A stretch of 32,668 nt of DNA from an uncultured Lachnospiraceae bacterium (lineage in GTDB: Bacteria > Bacillota > Clostridia > Lachnospirales > Lachnospiraceae), in the NCBI GenBank assembly GCA_946630035.1, contig CAMOYN010000003.1, positions 1 through 32,668 of the forward strand, read 5' to 3'. The translations under genes and the position numbers were made by a program. Every line of letters begins with the position of its first letter. Position 1 is the stretch's first letter. The notes beneath the pieces are model-generated. The model saw nothing but the letters and a program-made list of their open reading frames with translations, had not been told where the DNA came from and ran no database searches. This document shows, piece after piece, positions 16,177-25,356 of this stretch.

Positions 16177-17829
16177 ATGAAGAAAACGTATGCTTCGCTG
16201 TCCCGGGAAGAACTGGTGGCGTTGAAAGAAGAACTGGAAAAGCAGTATGAACAGAAAAAGGCTCTGGGCCTTTCGCTGGATATGTCCCGTGGTAAGCCTG
16301 CGGCGGATCAGCTGGAACTTTCAGAGGAAATGCTGAGCCTGCCGGTGTGGAAGGCGGAGAACGGAACCGACGGCAGAAATTATGGTGCTCTGGATGGTGT
16401 TCCCGAAGCCAAAAAGATGATGGCGGACATGATGGGATGCCCTGTGGAGAATGTCATTGTCGGAGGAAATTCCAGCCTGAATCTGATGTATGATGCTCTG
16501 ATGCGTGCGGAGCAGTTTGGTGTTCTGGGATCGACTCCCTGGAGTAAACTTCCGCTGGTGTCTTTTCTGTGCCCGGTTCCCGGCTATGACCGTCACTTCC
16601 GGATCACGGAAACCCTGGGGATCAATATGATCAATGTCCCGATGACCGAGGACGGCCCGGACATGGATATCGTGGAGAAACTGGTGGCATCGGATGATAC
16701 GATCAAAGGTATCTGGTGTGTGCCGAAATTCAGCAATCCTAGCGGTGTGGTATACTCCGATGAGACGGTACGACGTCTGGCGGCGCTGAAACCGGCAGCG
16801 AAGGACTTCCGCATTTTCTGGGATAATGCCTATGTGGTCCATTATCTGTATGAGGAAGATCAGCCTCAGATCCTGGATATTATCACGGAATGTGAAAAAG
16901 CCGGCAATCCGGATATGGTTTATGAATTTGCCTCTACTTCCAAGGTGACCTTCCCGGGAGCGGGTATTTCTGCCATGGCAGCTTCTGAGGCGAACCTGAA
17001 GGAGCAGAAGAAATATCTGGGAGTTCAGACGATCGGCTATGACAAGCTGAATATGCTGCGGCATGTGGCATTCCTCAAGGATTTTGATGGAATGAAAGCG
17101 CATATGATGAAGCAGGCGGCTCTGATTCGTCCGAAGTTTGAAGCGGTGGAAGAGATGCTGGAGCAGGAGCTGGGCGGTCTGGAGATCGGAAGCTGGACCA
17201 TGCCGAAGGGCGGATATTTCATCTCCTTCACGTCCCTGACCGGATGTGCGGCCCGTATCATCGAGCTGTGTAAGGAAGCCGGCGTGAAGATGACCGGTGC
17301 CGGAGCGGCCTTCCCCTACGGAAAGGATCCCCGGGACAACAATATCCGTATCGCTCCCACCTATCCCACGGTAGAAGAACTGACGCAGGCCGCGGAGCTG
17401 TTTGTTCTCTGCGTAAAACTGGCCAGTGCGGAGATTCTGATTCGCCGGATGGATATCGATCCGGTGATCCGCAAGGTATTTACCCAGGAAGACTATGACA
17501 ATATCATGGCACTGGAAGATCACCGCACCAAGGAATTCTACGAGTCCACCCCGGTGGACGACTGGATTGTGAAGGTCACCCATAAGCCTCAGCGTTTCCG
17601 CCGGGAGAGAATGCTCTACATCGTGCAGCTGAACCATTATCTGGCGGATAACCTGGCCAACGATGATATGTACTGGCGGGCAGAACCGAAGAAATTCTTC
17701 GCCGGCACTCCCAGCCTGGAGCAGATCTGGGATGCCCTGCAGGCAAATCTGGATTATTTCAATGATAAAGAGGAGTTTCATGTCGCACGACTGAACCTGA
17801 CCTTTGACAAGCCGGAATTTGATTCCTGA
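16177..17829 (+). CDS. Class I/II aminotransferase (aspartate-aminotransferase-like) with C-terminal extension
   Basis: SRGKPAADQLELS, NYGALDGVPEAKKMMA, VGGNSSLNLMYDALM, CPVPGYDRHF, PKFSNPSGVVYS, ASTSKVTFPGAGI (PLP Lys), NNIRIAPTYPT. Confidence 0.85.
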   Translation: MKKTYASLSREELVALKEELEKQYEQKKALGLSLDMSRGKPAADQLELSEEMLSLPVWKAENGTDGRNYGALDGVPEAKKMMADMMGCPVENVIVGGNSSLNLMYDALMRAEQFGVLGSTPWSKLPLVSFLCPVPGYDRHFRITETLGINMINVPMTEDGPDMDIVEKLVASDDTIKGIWCVPKFSNPSGVVYSDETVRRLAALKPAAKDFRIFWDNAYVVHYLYEEDQPQILDIITECEKAGNPDMVYEFASTSKVTFPGAGISAMAASEANLKEQKKYLGVQTIGYDKLNMLRHVAFLKDFDGMKAHMMKQAALIRPKFEAVEEMLEQELGGLEIGSWTMPKGGYFISFTSLTGCAARIIELCKEAGVKMTGAGAAFPYGKDPRDNNIRIAPTYPTVEELTQAAELFVLCVKLASAEILIRRMDIDPVIRKVFTQEDYDNIMALEDHRTKEFYESTPVDDWIVKVTHKPQRFRRERMLYIVQLNHYLADNLANDDMYWRAEPKKFFAGTPSLEQIWDALQANLDYFNDKEEFHVARLNLTFDKPEFDS

Positions 17830-17945
17830 TGAGATTCCGCTACGGTGTTAAGAATCTTAAGAAAAATTAATATTATTGCTAAGATATATTAATAGTTTCA
17901 AAACATATATTAACCTTCTTCCGATATAATCAATTGCAGATAGGA

Positions 17946-17977
17946 CGGCGATGCGGAACCGACAGGCGGCATCGCCG
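17946..17977 (+). promoter_or_regulatory. 5' UTR stem-loop upstream of the citrate-type transporter
   Basis: CGGCGATGC (17946-17954) / GCATCGCCG (17969-17977); TATAAT at 17925-17930 just upstream; AGGAGG at 18001. Confidence 0.45.
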
Positions 17978-18014
17978 CCCGAACAGTCAATTATTCCTAA
18001 AGGAGGAAAACTGT

Positions 18015-19412
18015 ATGGGTGAAACTGTTGTTGGCATTCTGGGGTTCCTGACAATTGTTGCAATCGTGGTAACGCTTTTTAAGAGTAAGACGCTGCCCAG
18101 TATTGCATTTATTGTTTTCCCCTCCATCCTGGCTGTGATCCTGATGATCGGTGGTTACTACAACATCGAGCAGGTCGGCAAGCTGATCAAGGGCGGCTTC
18201 GGAAGCACAGGTGCTACCGCTGCTCTGTTTGTATTCTCTGTTCTGTACTTTGGTATTATGACGGATGCAGGTATGTTTGATGTCATCATTAACAAACTGA
18301 TGGGTCTGGTAGGCGACAGTGTTATCGGCGTTACGCTGATGACGGCTGTGATCGCTCTGATCGGCCATCTGGATGGTGGTGGTGCTTCCACATTCTGTAT
18401 CGTAATTCCTGCCATGCTTCCCATCTACAAGAAGATGCACATGCGTCCCACGACGCTGCTGCGAATTGCCGTTCTTGCCATGGGTGTTCTGAACCTGATG
18501 CCCTGGGCAGGTCCTACCATGCGTGCGGCATCCGTACTGAACATGGAAGCAGGAAATCTGTGGACCACCCTGATCCCGATCCAGATTTTCGGTATTATTC
18601 TCTGTCTGGCACATGCAGTGCTGGCTGGTTTCCAGGAGCAGGCAAGAGGGGCTGGACTTCATGGAAAACTGGCACAGACGGAAGGTGCGGTAGAAGTGGC
18701 AGAGGCAGCTGCCGATACGAAGACCAATGATCTGGCCCGTCCGAAGCTGTTTGTCTTCAACATTATCCTTACCATCGCTGTTATCGGACTGCTGATCTGG
18801 GATCAGTTCCCCAGCTATGTTCCTTTCATGCTCGGTGTAGCTGCCGGTATCCTGGTGAATTATCCGGATGTCAAACTGCAGAAAAAAGTCATCAATCTGC
18901 ATGCCGGCCCGGCTCTGATGATGTGTTCCACCCTCATGGGTGCCGCGATTCTGATGGGTATTCTTGTATATGGATTTAACGTAGATGGCTCGGCGGTTAT
19001 CGCGAAACCCGGAACAGAGATGGCCATCGTCAGCGTGGTTACCTGCATGGCAGATCTGATTAAGATGATTCTCCCGGCAGCCCTGGGTTCTCACCTGCCG
19101 CTGGTGATCGGTATTCTGTCCGTTCCGTTGGCACTGTGCTTCGATACAGACTCCTACTTCTATGGAATGCTGCCGATCATGATCGCGATCGGTGCCGGCT
19201 TTGGCGTAGAAGCCCTGCCGATCGCAGTGGCTATGGTTGTCTGCCGTAACTGTGCGACATTCATCAGCCCGATGGTTCCGGCAACTCTGCTGGGTATCGG
19301 TCTGGCGGATGTGGATATCAAAGATCATATCAAAGCCTCTTTCCTGTATGTCTGGGCTTTCTCCATCATCTGCATGATCTTTGCCATCATCCTGGGTATC
19401 ATCCCGCTATAA
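18015..19412 (+). CDS. CitMHS-like citrate (Mg2+/metal-citrate) transporter
   Basis: About 12 hydrophobic helices; IGHLDGGGASTFCIVIPAMLPIYKKMHMRP, MPWAGPTMRAASVL, central hydrophilic loop, LGSHLPLVIGILSVPLALCFDTDSYFYGMLPI. AGGAGG RBS at 18001. Confidence 0.8.
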   Translation: MGETVVGILGFLTIVAIVVTLFKSKTLPSIAFIVFPSILAVILMIGGYYNIEQVGKLIKGGFGSTGATAALFVFSVLYFGIMTDAGMFDVIINKLMGLVGDSVIGVTLMTAVIALIGHLDGGGASTFCIVIPAMLPIYKKMHMRPTTLLRIAVLAMGVLNLMPWAGPTMRAASVLNMEAGNLWTTLIPIQIFGIILCLAHAVLAGFQEQARGAGLHGKLAQTEGAVEVAEAAADTKTNDLARPKLFVFNIILTIAVIGLLIWDQFPSYVPFMLGVAAGILVNYPDVKLQKKVINLHAGPALMMCSTLMGAAILMGILVYGFNVDGSAVIAKPGTEMAIVSVVTCMADLIKMILPAALGSHLPLVIGILSVPLALCFDTDSYFYGMLPIMIAIGAGFGVEALPIAVAMVVCRNCATFISPMVPATLLGIGLADVDIKDHIKASFLYVWAFSIICMIFAIILGIIPL

Positions 19413-20090
19413 TACGATAAATTTATAACCCAGCCCCCAGACGGTCTGCAGATACTGCGGCTGTTTGGGGGTATCTTCGATTTTACCCCGAAGATGATTG
19501 ATATGAACCGTGACCGTGTTCTCATCCGTCAGATCATCATTCCACACCTGACGATAAATCTGGGCTTTCGTAAATACCTGCCCGGGATGTTCCATGAAAA
19601 ATGCCATCAGTTTGGTTTCTTTGGAGGACAGCAGGATCTCCTGGTTATTTTTCTTCAAAATCAGAGTGGAACGATTATATGAAAACGGCCCCAGAGTGAT
19701 GAAATTACTGTCGGTGGTCAGCTGACGGCTGCGGCGGATCAGTGCTTTGACCTTGGCTCCGAGAATAACCGGGTTGAAAGGTTTGGTGACATAATCATCC
19801 GCACCCAGTTCGAGCCCATACAGGGTGTCATAATCCTCATTTTTGCCGCTGACAATAATGATGGGAGTCGTGTTGCGGGCCGCACGGATCCGTTCCACGG
19901 CTTCAAAACCATCCATGCCATCCATTGTGATGTCCATCAGAATCAGAGAATAGGTGTGGCTCTTCAGTAATGCAAGAGCTTCCTCGGCGCTCCCGGCGAT
20001 ATCGGTGGCCAGCTGGTTGCTGTGCATGACCTTTTTCAAAAGACGCTGTATAGTCGGATCATCATCCACGATCAGAACTTTTTCTTCCAT
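19407..20090 (-). CDS. OmpR-family response regulator
   Basis: VLIVDDDPTIQ, LILMDITMDGMDG, ADDYVTKPF; C-terminal wHTH TVTVHINHLRGKIE...VWGLGYKF. Confidence 0.93.
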   Translation of the reverse strand: MEEKVLIVDDDPTIQRLLKKVMHSNQLATDIAGSAEEALALLKSHTYSLILMDITMDGMDGFEAVERIRAARNTTPIIIVSGKNEDYDTLYGLELGADDYVTKPFNPVILGAKVKALIRRSRQLTTDSNFITLGPFSYNRSTLILKKNNQEILLSSKETKLMAFFMEHPGQVFTKAQIYRQVWNDDLTDENTVTVHINHLRGKIEDTPKQPQYLQTVWGLGYKFIVL

Positions 20091-20182
20091 GTGTTATATC
20101 TCCTGTGGACCAATTGTCTGGTCAGGACATCGGAACTTATGAAGTCTCTTTATTAATATAATACTTTTACGGGGATTTGTAA

Positions 20183-22003
20183 ATGCAGTCAGATTTATCA
20201 GAAAAATCATTGAGAAAAGGAACTATGCTCCCCTGGCTTCTGACGCTGGGGATTCTTATGGCCGTGGCAGGCACAGCCCTTCTGTACCTTTTCCGGGACT
20301 ACAGAGAAACCATCTTTGACAGTCAGAAGAATCAGCTGATTAACATTTCCGAGAGTGTAGCCAACAGTATTGTGGTTTATCTGGAAAACTATCAGAAGAC
20401 GGTAGAAAGCATTCAGCATCTGGAAGAATACCGGCAGGCAGAAGAGGAATTCCGGAAGGGAAATCATGGCCCGATGGAACAGCTCCTGGAAGAGGAACGA
20501 ACCGTGAGTCCAGAGGAAATCACCTGCCTGCGATATACAGACACCGCAAAGGAAAGCTGCTATGCAGGGACGGTAGATACGTTTCACCAGATCAGAAATA
20601 TGGGCAGCGGACGAGGCTTTAAGGAGATTTCCACCTGCAGTGATGCCGATGGAATACTGTATTTCTGCCTGAGGGCGGACGATGAAGATGGCGGGATTCT
20701 GGAACTGTATCTGCCGATCCGGAAGGTATATGAGCATACGGCTTCTTATATCCGCATGGGAGAAAACGGATATGTTATGATCAAAGACTCCGACGGTATG
20801 ATACTGATGCATCCGGTGGAGGCACAGATCGGCATAGATGTTCTGGGGGACCGGAAAAAAATCTACCCGGATCTGGATTATTCAGAACTGGAAATTCTGA
20901 TTGAACATCAGCTGGCAGGGGAGAGCGGGGTGGAGACCTACTATTCCTACTGGTGGGCTGACAATCCGCCCAGCCGGGTAAAAAAGGTTTCTGCCTATGT
21001 TCCCGCGTTTATCGGCAATGATTTCCTGAGTATCAGCGCCGTCATGGATTATGCAGAGATCTCGGCCCCGGTGCAAAATGTCGGCGTCCGGATCCTCCTG
21101 GTCAGCATTTTACTGGTGGTTACATCCCTGATTTTCCTCATGCTGATCTACCGGGTTTTTTCCCAGCAGGCGCAGATTACCAGAGAAAATGCCCGGCTGA
21201 AACGGATCAATGAAGAACTGGAGCGGCTGCATCAGCAGGAGGAGCAGCTGGCACAGCAGCAGCGTCTGCAGCTGATCGGTACCATGACCAGCGGAATTGC
21301 CCACGAGTTTAATAACCTTCTCACTCCGATCATGGGATACTCCGCCATGATTCTGGAGGGAATGGACAGGAACGACGATAATTACGAAGATATGAAGGAA
21401 ATCCTGGGATCGGCCGAAAAAGCGAAGTCCATCATCGACCAGATCACTCAGTTTTCCCGGAAAAATGCAGAGCAGATGGTTTCGCCGGTCCATGTGGGGG
21501 AGGCTGTCCGGGGAGCACTGATCATTGTAGAGGCGGCGAAGCCCCGCAATGTGAAGATGGAAACCCACCTGGAGATGGAGAAGGACCTGTGCATGGGAAA
21601 TACCGTCCAGATTCACCAGATGGTGACCAATCTCTGTAATAACGCGATTCACGCCATCGGAAAAGAGCCGGGAGTACTGAGCGTCCGCACAGACACACTG
21701 CGGCCGGAGACAGAGACAGATCCCTACTTCCACGGGAAGGAAAAGAAACTCTTCTACCGGATTCAGGTCACGGATACCGGATGTGGGATGGACGCCGCCA
21801 CCGCAGAGCAGATCTTTATTCCGTTTTTTACCACAAAAAAGCCCGGTGAAGGAACCGGGCTGGGACTGGCGATTGTACAGCGTCTGGTGGAAGCGCACCA
21901 GGGGCATATTCAGGTGACGAGTAAGCCGGGGGAAGGCACCACCTTCGTGATCTGGCTTCCGCTGGTGGATCCGACGGAAAATCAGTCCGTAAAGAAAGAA
22001 TGA
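20183..22003 (+). CDS. Membrane sensor histidine kinase with extracytoplasmic Cache-like sensor
   Basis: Two TM segments flanking an extracellular domain (GENGYVMIKDSDGMILMHP); H-box GIAHEFNNLLTPIMGY; N-box NLCNNAIHAI; G-boxes DTGCGMD, GTGLGLAI. Confidence 0.92.
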   Translation: MQSDLSEKSLRKGTMLPWLLTLGILMAVAGTALLYLFRDYRETIFDSQKNQLINISESVANSIVVYLENYQKTVESIQHLEEYRQAEEEFRKGNHGPMEQLLEEERTVSPEEITCLRYTDTAKESCYAGTVDTFHQIRNMGSGRGFKEISTCSDADGILYFCLRADDEDGGILELYLPIRKVYEHTASYIRMGENGYVMIKDSDGMILMHPVEAQIGIDVLGDRKKIYPDLDYSELEILIEHQLAGESGVETYYSYWWADNPPSRVKKVSAYVPAFIGNDFLSISAVMDYAEISAPVQNVGVRILLVSILLVVTSLIFLMLIYRVFSQQAQITRENARLKRINEELERLHQQEEQLAQQQRLQLIGTMTSGIAHEFNNLLTPIMGYSAMILEGMDRNDDNYEDMKEILGSAEKAKSIIDQITQFSRKNAEQMVSPVHVGEAVRGALIIVEAAKPRNVKMETHLEMEKDLCMGNTVQIHQMVTNLCNNAIHAIGKEPGVLSVRTDTLRPETETDPYFHGKEKKLFYRIQVTDTGCGMDAATAEQIFIPFFTTKKPGEGTGLGLAIVQRLVEAHQGHIQVTSKPGEGTTFVIWLPLVDPTENQSVKKE

Positions 22004-22452
22004 TTTTTATAGACGGTCCGGCTCATGTTGCTGTTGTGAAAACGGGGATCGTCTGTCACATCCTGCGCCATCCAGGCAGGAGGTACGAAGGCGACGGCCT
22101 CCTCCACGGAGGGAAATTCCACTTCGGCCATGGCGAGATCGTCGAAAGGCTCTTCGAAGAGATCCAGCTCTACGGTATAGGGTTCCAGTGGAATCAGAAT
22201 CCGCCTTTTCCGGATGACATTTCCTTCGGCTTTGGCTTTCAGCTGCTGGTAGGATTCCTCCGGCAGAGGCAGTTCAAATTCCTGGCGGACCATCTTACCG
22301 CCCCCCTTGACGGTGAGGAAATAGTCCTGATCCCGTCTTCGCACCCGCACGACCGGATCCTGACACAGATAGGCCTGCTCAATTTCATAAGAGTTGTATT
22401 GATCGAGATGATCCGGCAGAGCCGGAACCAGAAATTTACGTTCAATTTCCAT
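21982..22452 (-). CDS. CYTH domain (triphosphate tunnel metalloenzyme-like) protein
   Basis: N-terminal MEIERKF (ExExK), VRVRRRDQDYFLTVKG, RKRRILIP, VELDLFEEP, AEVEFPSVEEA. RBS AGGGAGGAAAATACTATG supports start at 22452. Confidence 0.88.
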   Translation of the reverse strand: MEIERKFLVPALPDHLDQYNSYEIEQAYLCQDPVVRVRRRDQDYFLTVKGGGKMVRQEFELPLPEESYQQLKAKAEGNVIRKRRILIPLEPYTVELDLFEEPFDDLAMAEVEFPSVEEAVAFVPPAWMAQDVTDDPRFHNSNMSRTVYKNHSFFTD

Positions 22453-22601
22453 AGTATTTTCCTCCCTGTAATGGATATTATACACCAGCCTTTGTTGATT
22501 TGAAATAAAAATATCGAGAACCCCTTGATTCTTGGGGGATTATACTTTACAATACCTTTTGACTTAAAAACAACTATTTCTATGAGGAGAACATTTGCTT
22601 T

Positions 22602-22724
22602 ATGATGAACTTCAGAGATAAGAAATCCAAAAGAACACTGGCCCTGGTTATCTGCGTATTTATCTGCGTGGCTATGGTTGTCGGTCTGCTGACCGGTATC
22701 ATGGGCGTCGCCGGCATGATGTAA
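22602..22724 (+). CDS. Putative 40-aa small membrane protein MMNFRDKKSKRTLALVICVFICVAMVVGLLTGIMGVAGMM
   Basis: TGAGGAGA RBS upstream; KKSKR then a single hydrophobic helix. Below ORF-track cutoff. Confidence 0.6.
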   Translation: MMNFRDKKSKRTLALVICVFICVAMVVGLLTGIMGVAGMM

Positions 22725-22741
22725 GGAGTCCCAGAGGTTTC

Positions 22742-23281
22742 ATGGATATCGTAATGACAGGATATGCGGGCCTGGCAGAGAGCATCCGGTTGGCAGTAAG
22801 TCACCGGGAAAAGCTGCTGGAAACGTTGCCTGCCTCCTACCTGGATGACTGGCTGTCATGGGAGGATGGGATCGCAGAGCCGGGAAATCCGAAAGACGGG
22901 AAGAATCCGGATTCTGTTTTCTGCTCCGCCCTGTGCTGCATTCCCATCGGGGAGGGCGGCCTCTTCCGGGCGCTCTGGCAGCTGGCAGAAGAACTGGAAC
23001 AGGTTCTGAACCGTCCGGCCATCGGACTTGCGGTGGTTCTTGACGATATCCCGATCTGCCAGGAGACAATTGAAATCTGTGAAAGATTGAACCAAAACCC
23101 ATACCAGCTGCCCTCCGGCGGCTGGCTTTTGGCGTTACCGGAAGGAAAATATCTTCCCGGGGAGACAGCGGGAAAAAGGATCGGAAGCATCACCGAGGGC
23201 AAGGCCCGGCGGATCTTCGGGAAAGAGGGGATACGCTATCTGGAGAAACCCCGTCAGGAAAATACGGATATTCCTGAATGA
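22742..23281 (+). CDS. Standalone C-terminal half of an AIR-synthase-related / HypE-like protein
   Basis: DIVMTGYAGLAES, EGGLFRALWQLAEE, DDIPICQETIEICERLNQNPYQLPSGGWLLAL resemble the C-terminal half of AIR synthase-related proteins; no N-terminal ATP-binding half upstream. Confidence 0.55.
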   Translation: MDIVMTGYAGLAESIRLAVSHREKLLETLPASYLDDWLSWEDGIAEPGNPKDGKNPDSVFCSALCCIPIGEGGLFRALWQLAEELEQVLNRPAIGLAVVLDDIPICQETIEICERLNQNPYQLPSGGWLLALPEGKYLPGETAGKRIGSITEGKARRIFGKEGIRYLEKPRQENTDIPE

Positions 23282-23300
23282 AATCGTGCGGGAGGCAATC

Positions 23301-23801
23301 ATGGTAAACGTAGTTCTTTTGGAGCCGGAGATGCCGGCCAATACGGGAAACATAGGGAGAACCTGTGTCGCTACCGGTTCCCGGCTGCACCTGATCCGTC
23401 CTCTGGGATTTCAGCTGACGGATCGTATGATCAAGAGGGCGGGTCTGGATTACTGGCCCCAGCTGGATGTAACCGTCTATGATGATTACACCGATTTCCT
23501 GAACAAAAACCCCGGCGCCCATATCTATATGGCCAGCACCAAATCCCGGAATATCTACACCCAGCCGGAATACGAAGACGGATGTTATCTTATGTTCGGC
23601 AGGGAGAGCGCTGGCATCCCGGAGGAGATCCTCATTCGGAATCCGGAAAACACCATGCGGATTCCCATGCTGGGGGATACCCGCTCCCTGAATCTTGCCA
23701 ATTCCGTGGCCGTGGTGGTCTATGAAGCTTTGCGGCATCAGAATTTTGCCGGTTTGAATTTAAAAGGCGAACTTCATCGCCTGTCCTGGGATAATCAGTG
23801 A
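23301..23801 (+). CDS. trmL: tRNA (cytidine(34)-2'-O)-methyltransferase (SPOUT)
   Basis: VVLLEPEMPANTGNIGRTC, LHLIRPLGF, MFGRESAGIPEEIL, RIPMLGDTRSLNLANSVAVVVYEALRQ-like. GGGAGG RBS before ATG 23301. Confidence 0.93.
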   Translation: MVNVVLLEPEMPANTGNIGRTCVATGSRLHLIRPLGFQLTDRMIKRAGLDYWPQLDVTVYDDYTDFLNKNPGAHIYMASTKSRNIYTQPEYEDGCYLMFGRESAGIPEEILIRNPENTMRIPMLGDTRSLNLANSVAVVVYEALRHQNFAGLNLKGELHRLSWDNQ

Positions 23802-23813
23802 ACCGATATAATA

Positions 23814-23880
23814 ATACCAGGCTCAAAAGGTCATGCAGTCCATGCAGGCATGGAATGCATGACCTTTTTGAACCTGGTAT
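23814..23880. terminator. Long bidirectional terminator hairpin
   Basis: ATACCAGGCTCAAAAGGTCATGCA...TGCATGACCTTTTTGAACCTGGTAT between convergent genes. Confidence 0.85.
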
Positions 23881-23887
23881 CACAGAT

Positions 23888-25297
23888 TTACAGATCCGAT
23901 TTTGCAGGTGACAGGCTGAAGATGAATTCCGTGCCCGCCCCCTCGGTGCTGATGACATCGATGGTTTCTTCGTGGGCTGTGATAATCTCTTTTACGATCG
24001 CCAGCCCGAGCCCGGTCCCTTTTTTATCCTTTCCCCTGGAGGAATCGCCTTTGAAAAAACGGGAGAAGATCTGTTTCTGATCCTCCCGGGAGATTCCTAT
24101 GCCGGTGTCCCGGATCGAAACAAAAACCTTATTTCGACGCTGACTGACACCGATGGTTATGGACGAATTATCATAAGAGAATTTTATGGCATTATCGATC
24201 AGGTTGTACAGCACCTGTTGTATCTTTCCCATATCCGCGTAGACACGGATGGACGCTTCTTCCAGAATCAGATCGAAGGAAATCTGACGCATCTGACATT
24301 TTCTCTCAAAGGTCTCACAGACATTTTTTATCAGAGGACAGATATCAAAGTCCGAATATTCCAGATGGAGATTTTTGCGGTTCAGGGAATTCAGCGACAG
24401 CATACTCTGGGTCAGGTTTTCCAGACGTTCTGTCTCATGAATGACGATCCGCAGATATTTTTCTTCATTTTCCCGGGGGATGATTCCGTCCAGGATGGCC
24501 GTCAGATACCCCTTGATCGAAGTCAGGGGAGAACGGAAGTCGTGGGATACATTGGCTATGAATTTTTTCTGATAATCTTCAGAATTGGCCAGCTCGCTGG
24601 CCATCAGGTTCAGCGTTTCCGCCAGATAACCCATCTCATCGTTTCTCGTTACCGGAATCTTGTGCTGAAGATTGCCGGAGGCATATTCCCCGGCCCCTTT
24701 GGTGATCCGGTCCAGGGGACGCATCACCAGAACATAGATCTCTATGTAAAGCAGAAAAGAGAACAGGAATACAATGAGTGCGGTGAGGTAGGAAGGCTGT
24801 AACATCGAATCACTGTAGGACAGAACATCCTCCAGCGGTGTATGGGCAATGACATATCCGTAGGTCTGGAAGTTGGCCGTGATGGGTGCCTGGACACTGA
24901 GCATGTCCTGAGAAAAGAAACCGTAGTAATGGCCGGTCTGATAATAACTCTGGGAGGCGGCCGGGTCGAAGTGCTCAATCGGGACCCCTTCCAGAGAGTT
25001 CTTTTCACTGGAATCAAAATGGATCATGCCATCGGTATCGATGAACCAGATCCGCATGTCTGCATAATCCTCCACTCCGCGAAGACGGTTACGGAAATCG
25101 GAGGGAATCTGTCCGCTGATATACAGAGAACTGTAATTGTCAGCGATTCGGATGGCTTGTGAATAAATACGGGAAGCCGCATTCCTCAGCGCCGCCCTGG
25201 TGGTCAGCCGGGCGGTGAAGATGGAGACAATGCCGAAACAAATCAATCCGAAAAACAGATATCCCAGGATAAAACGGGTATAGAGTGATCGCTTCAT
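23888..25297 (-). CDS. Sensor histidine kinase (HAMP-HisKA-HATPase)
   Basis: FIANVSHDFRSPLTSIKGYL, NLIDNAIKFS, DTGIGIS, GTGLGLAIVKEI; two TM segments. Confidence 0.95.
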   Translation of the reverse strand: MKRSLYTRFILGYLFFGLICFGIVSIFTARLTTRAALRNAASRIYSQAIRIADNYSSLYISGQIPSDFRNRLRGVEDYADMRIWFIDTDGMIHFDSSEKNSLEGVPIEHFDPAASQSYYQTGHYYGFFSQDMLSVQAPITANFQTYGYVIAHTPLEDVLSYSDSMLQPSYLTALIVFLFSFLLYIEIYVLVMRPLDRITKGAGEYASGNLQHKIPVTRNDEMGYLAETLNLMASELANSEDYQKKFIANVSHDFRSPLTSIKGYLTAILDGIIPRENEEKYLRIVIHETERLENLTQSMLSLNSLNRKNLHLEYSDFDICPLIKNVCETFERKCQMRQISFDLILEEASIRVYADMGKIQQVLYNLIDNAIKFSYDNSSITIGVSQRRNKVFVSIRDTGIGISREDQKQIFSRFFKGDSSRGKDKKGTGLGLAIVKEIITAHEETIDVISTEGAGTEFIFSLSPAKSDL

Positions 25298-25313
25298 CTT
25301 GTCACTTCCTTGA

Positions 25314-25345
25314 ACTCCCCGCCTTTGCAGACGGGGAGTAAAAAA
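25314..25345 (-). other. Stem-loop between response regulator and kinase genes
   Basis: ACTCCCCG-(10 nt)-CGGGGAGT; on the minus strand it precedes the kinase RBS. Confidence 0.5.
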
Positions 25346-25356
25346 ACAGTATAATA

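Noticed and set aside
16321-17781. 486-aa minus-strand ORF opposite the aminotransferase
   Set aside because: Antisense artefact; plus-strand product has unambiguous PLP enzyme motifs.
17997-19328. 443-aa minus-strand ORF opposite the transporter
   Set aside because: Antisense of hydrophobic codons yields a His/Gln/Asn/Asp-rich product; no recognisable family.
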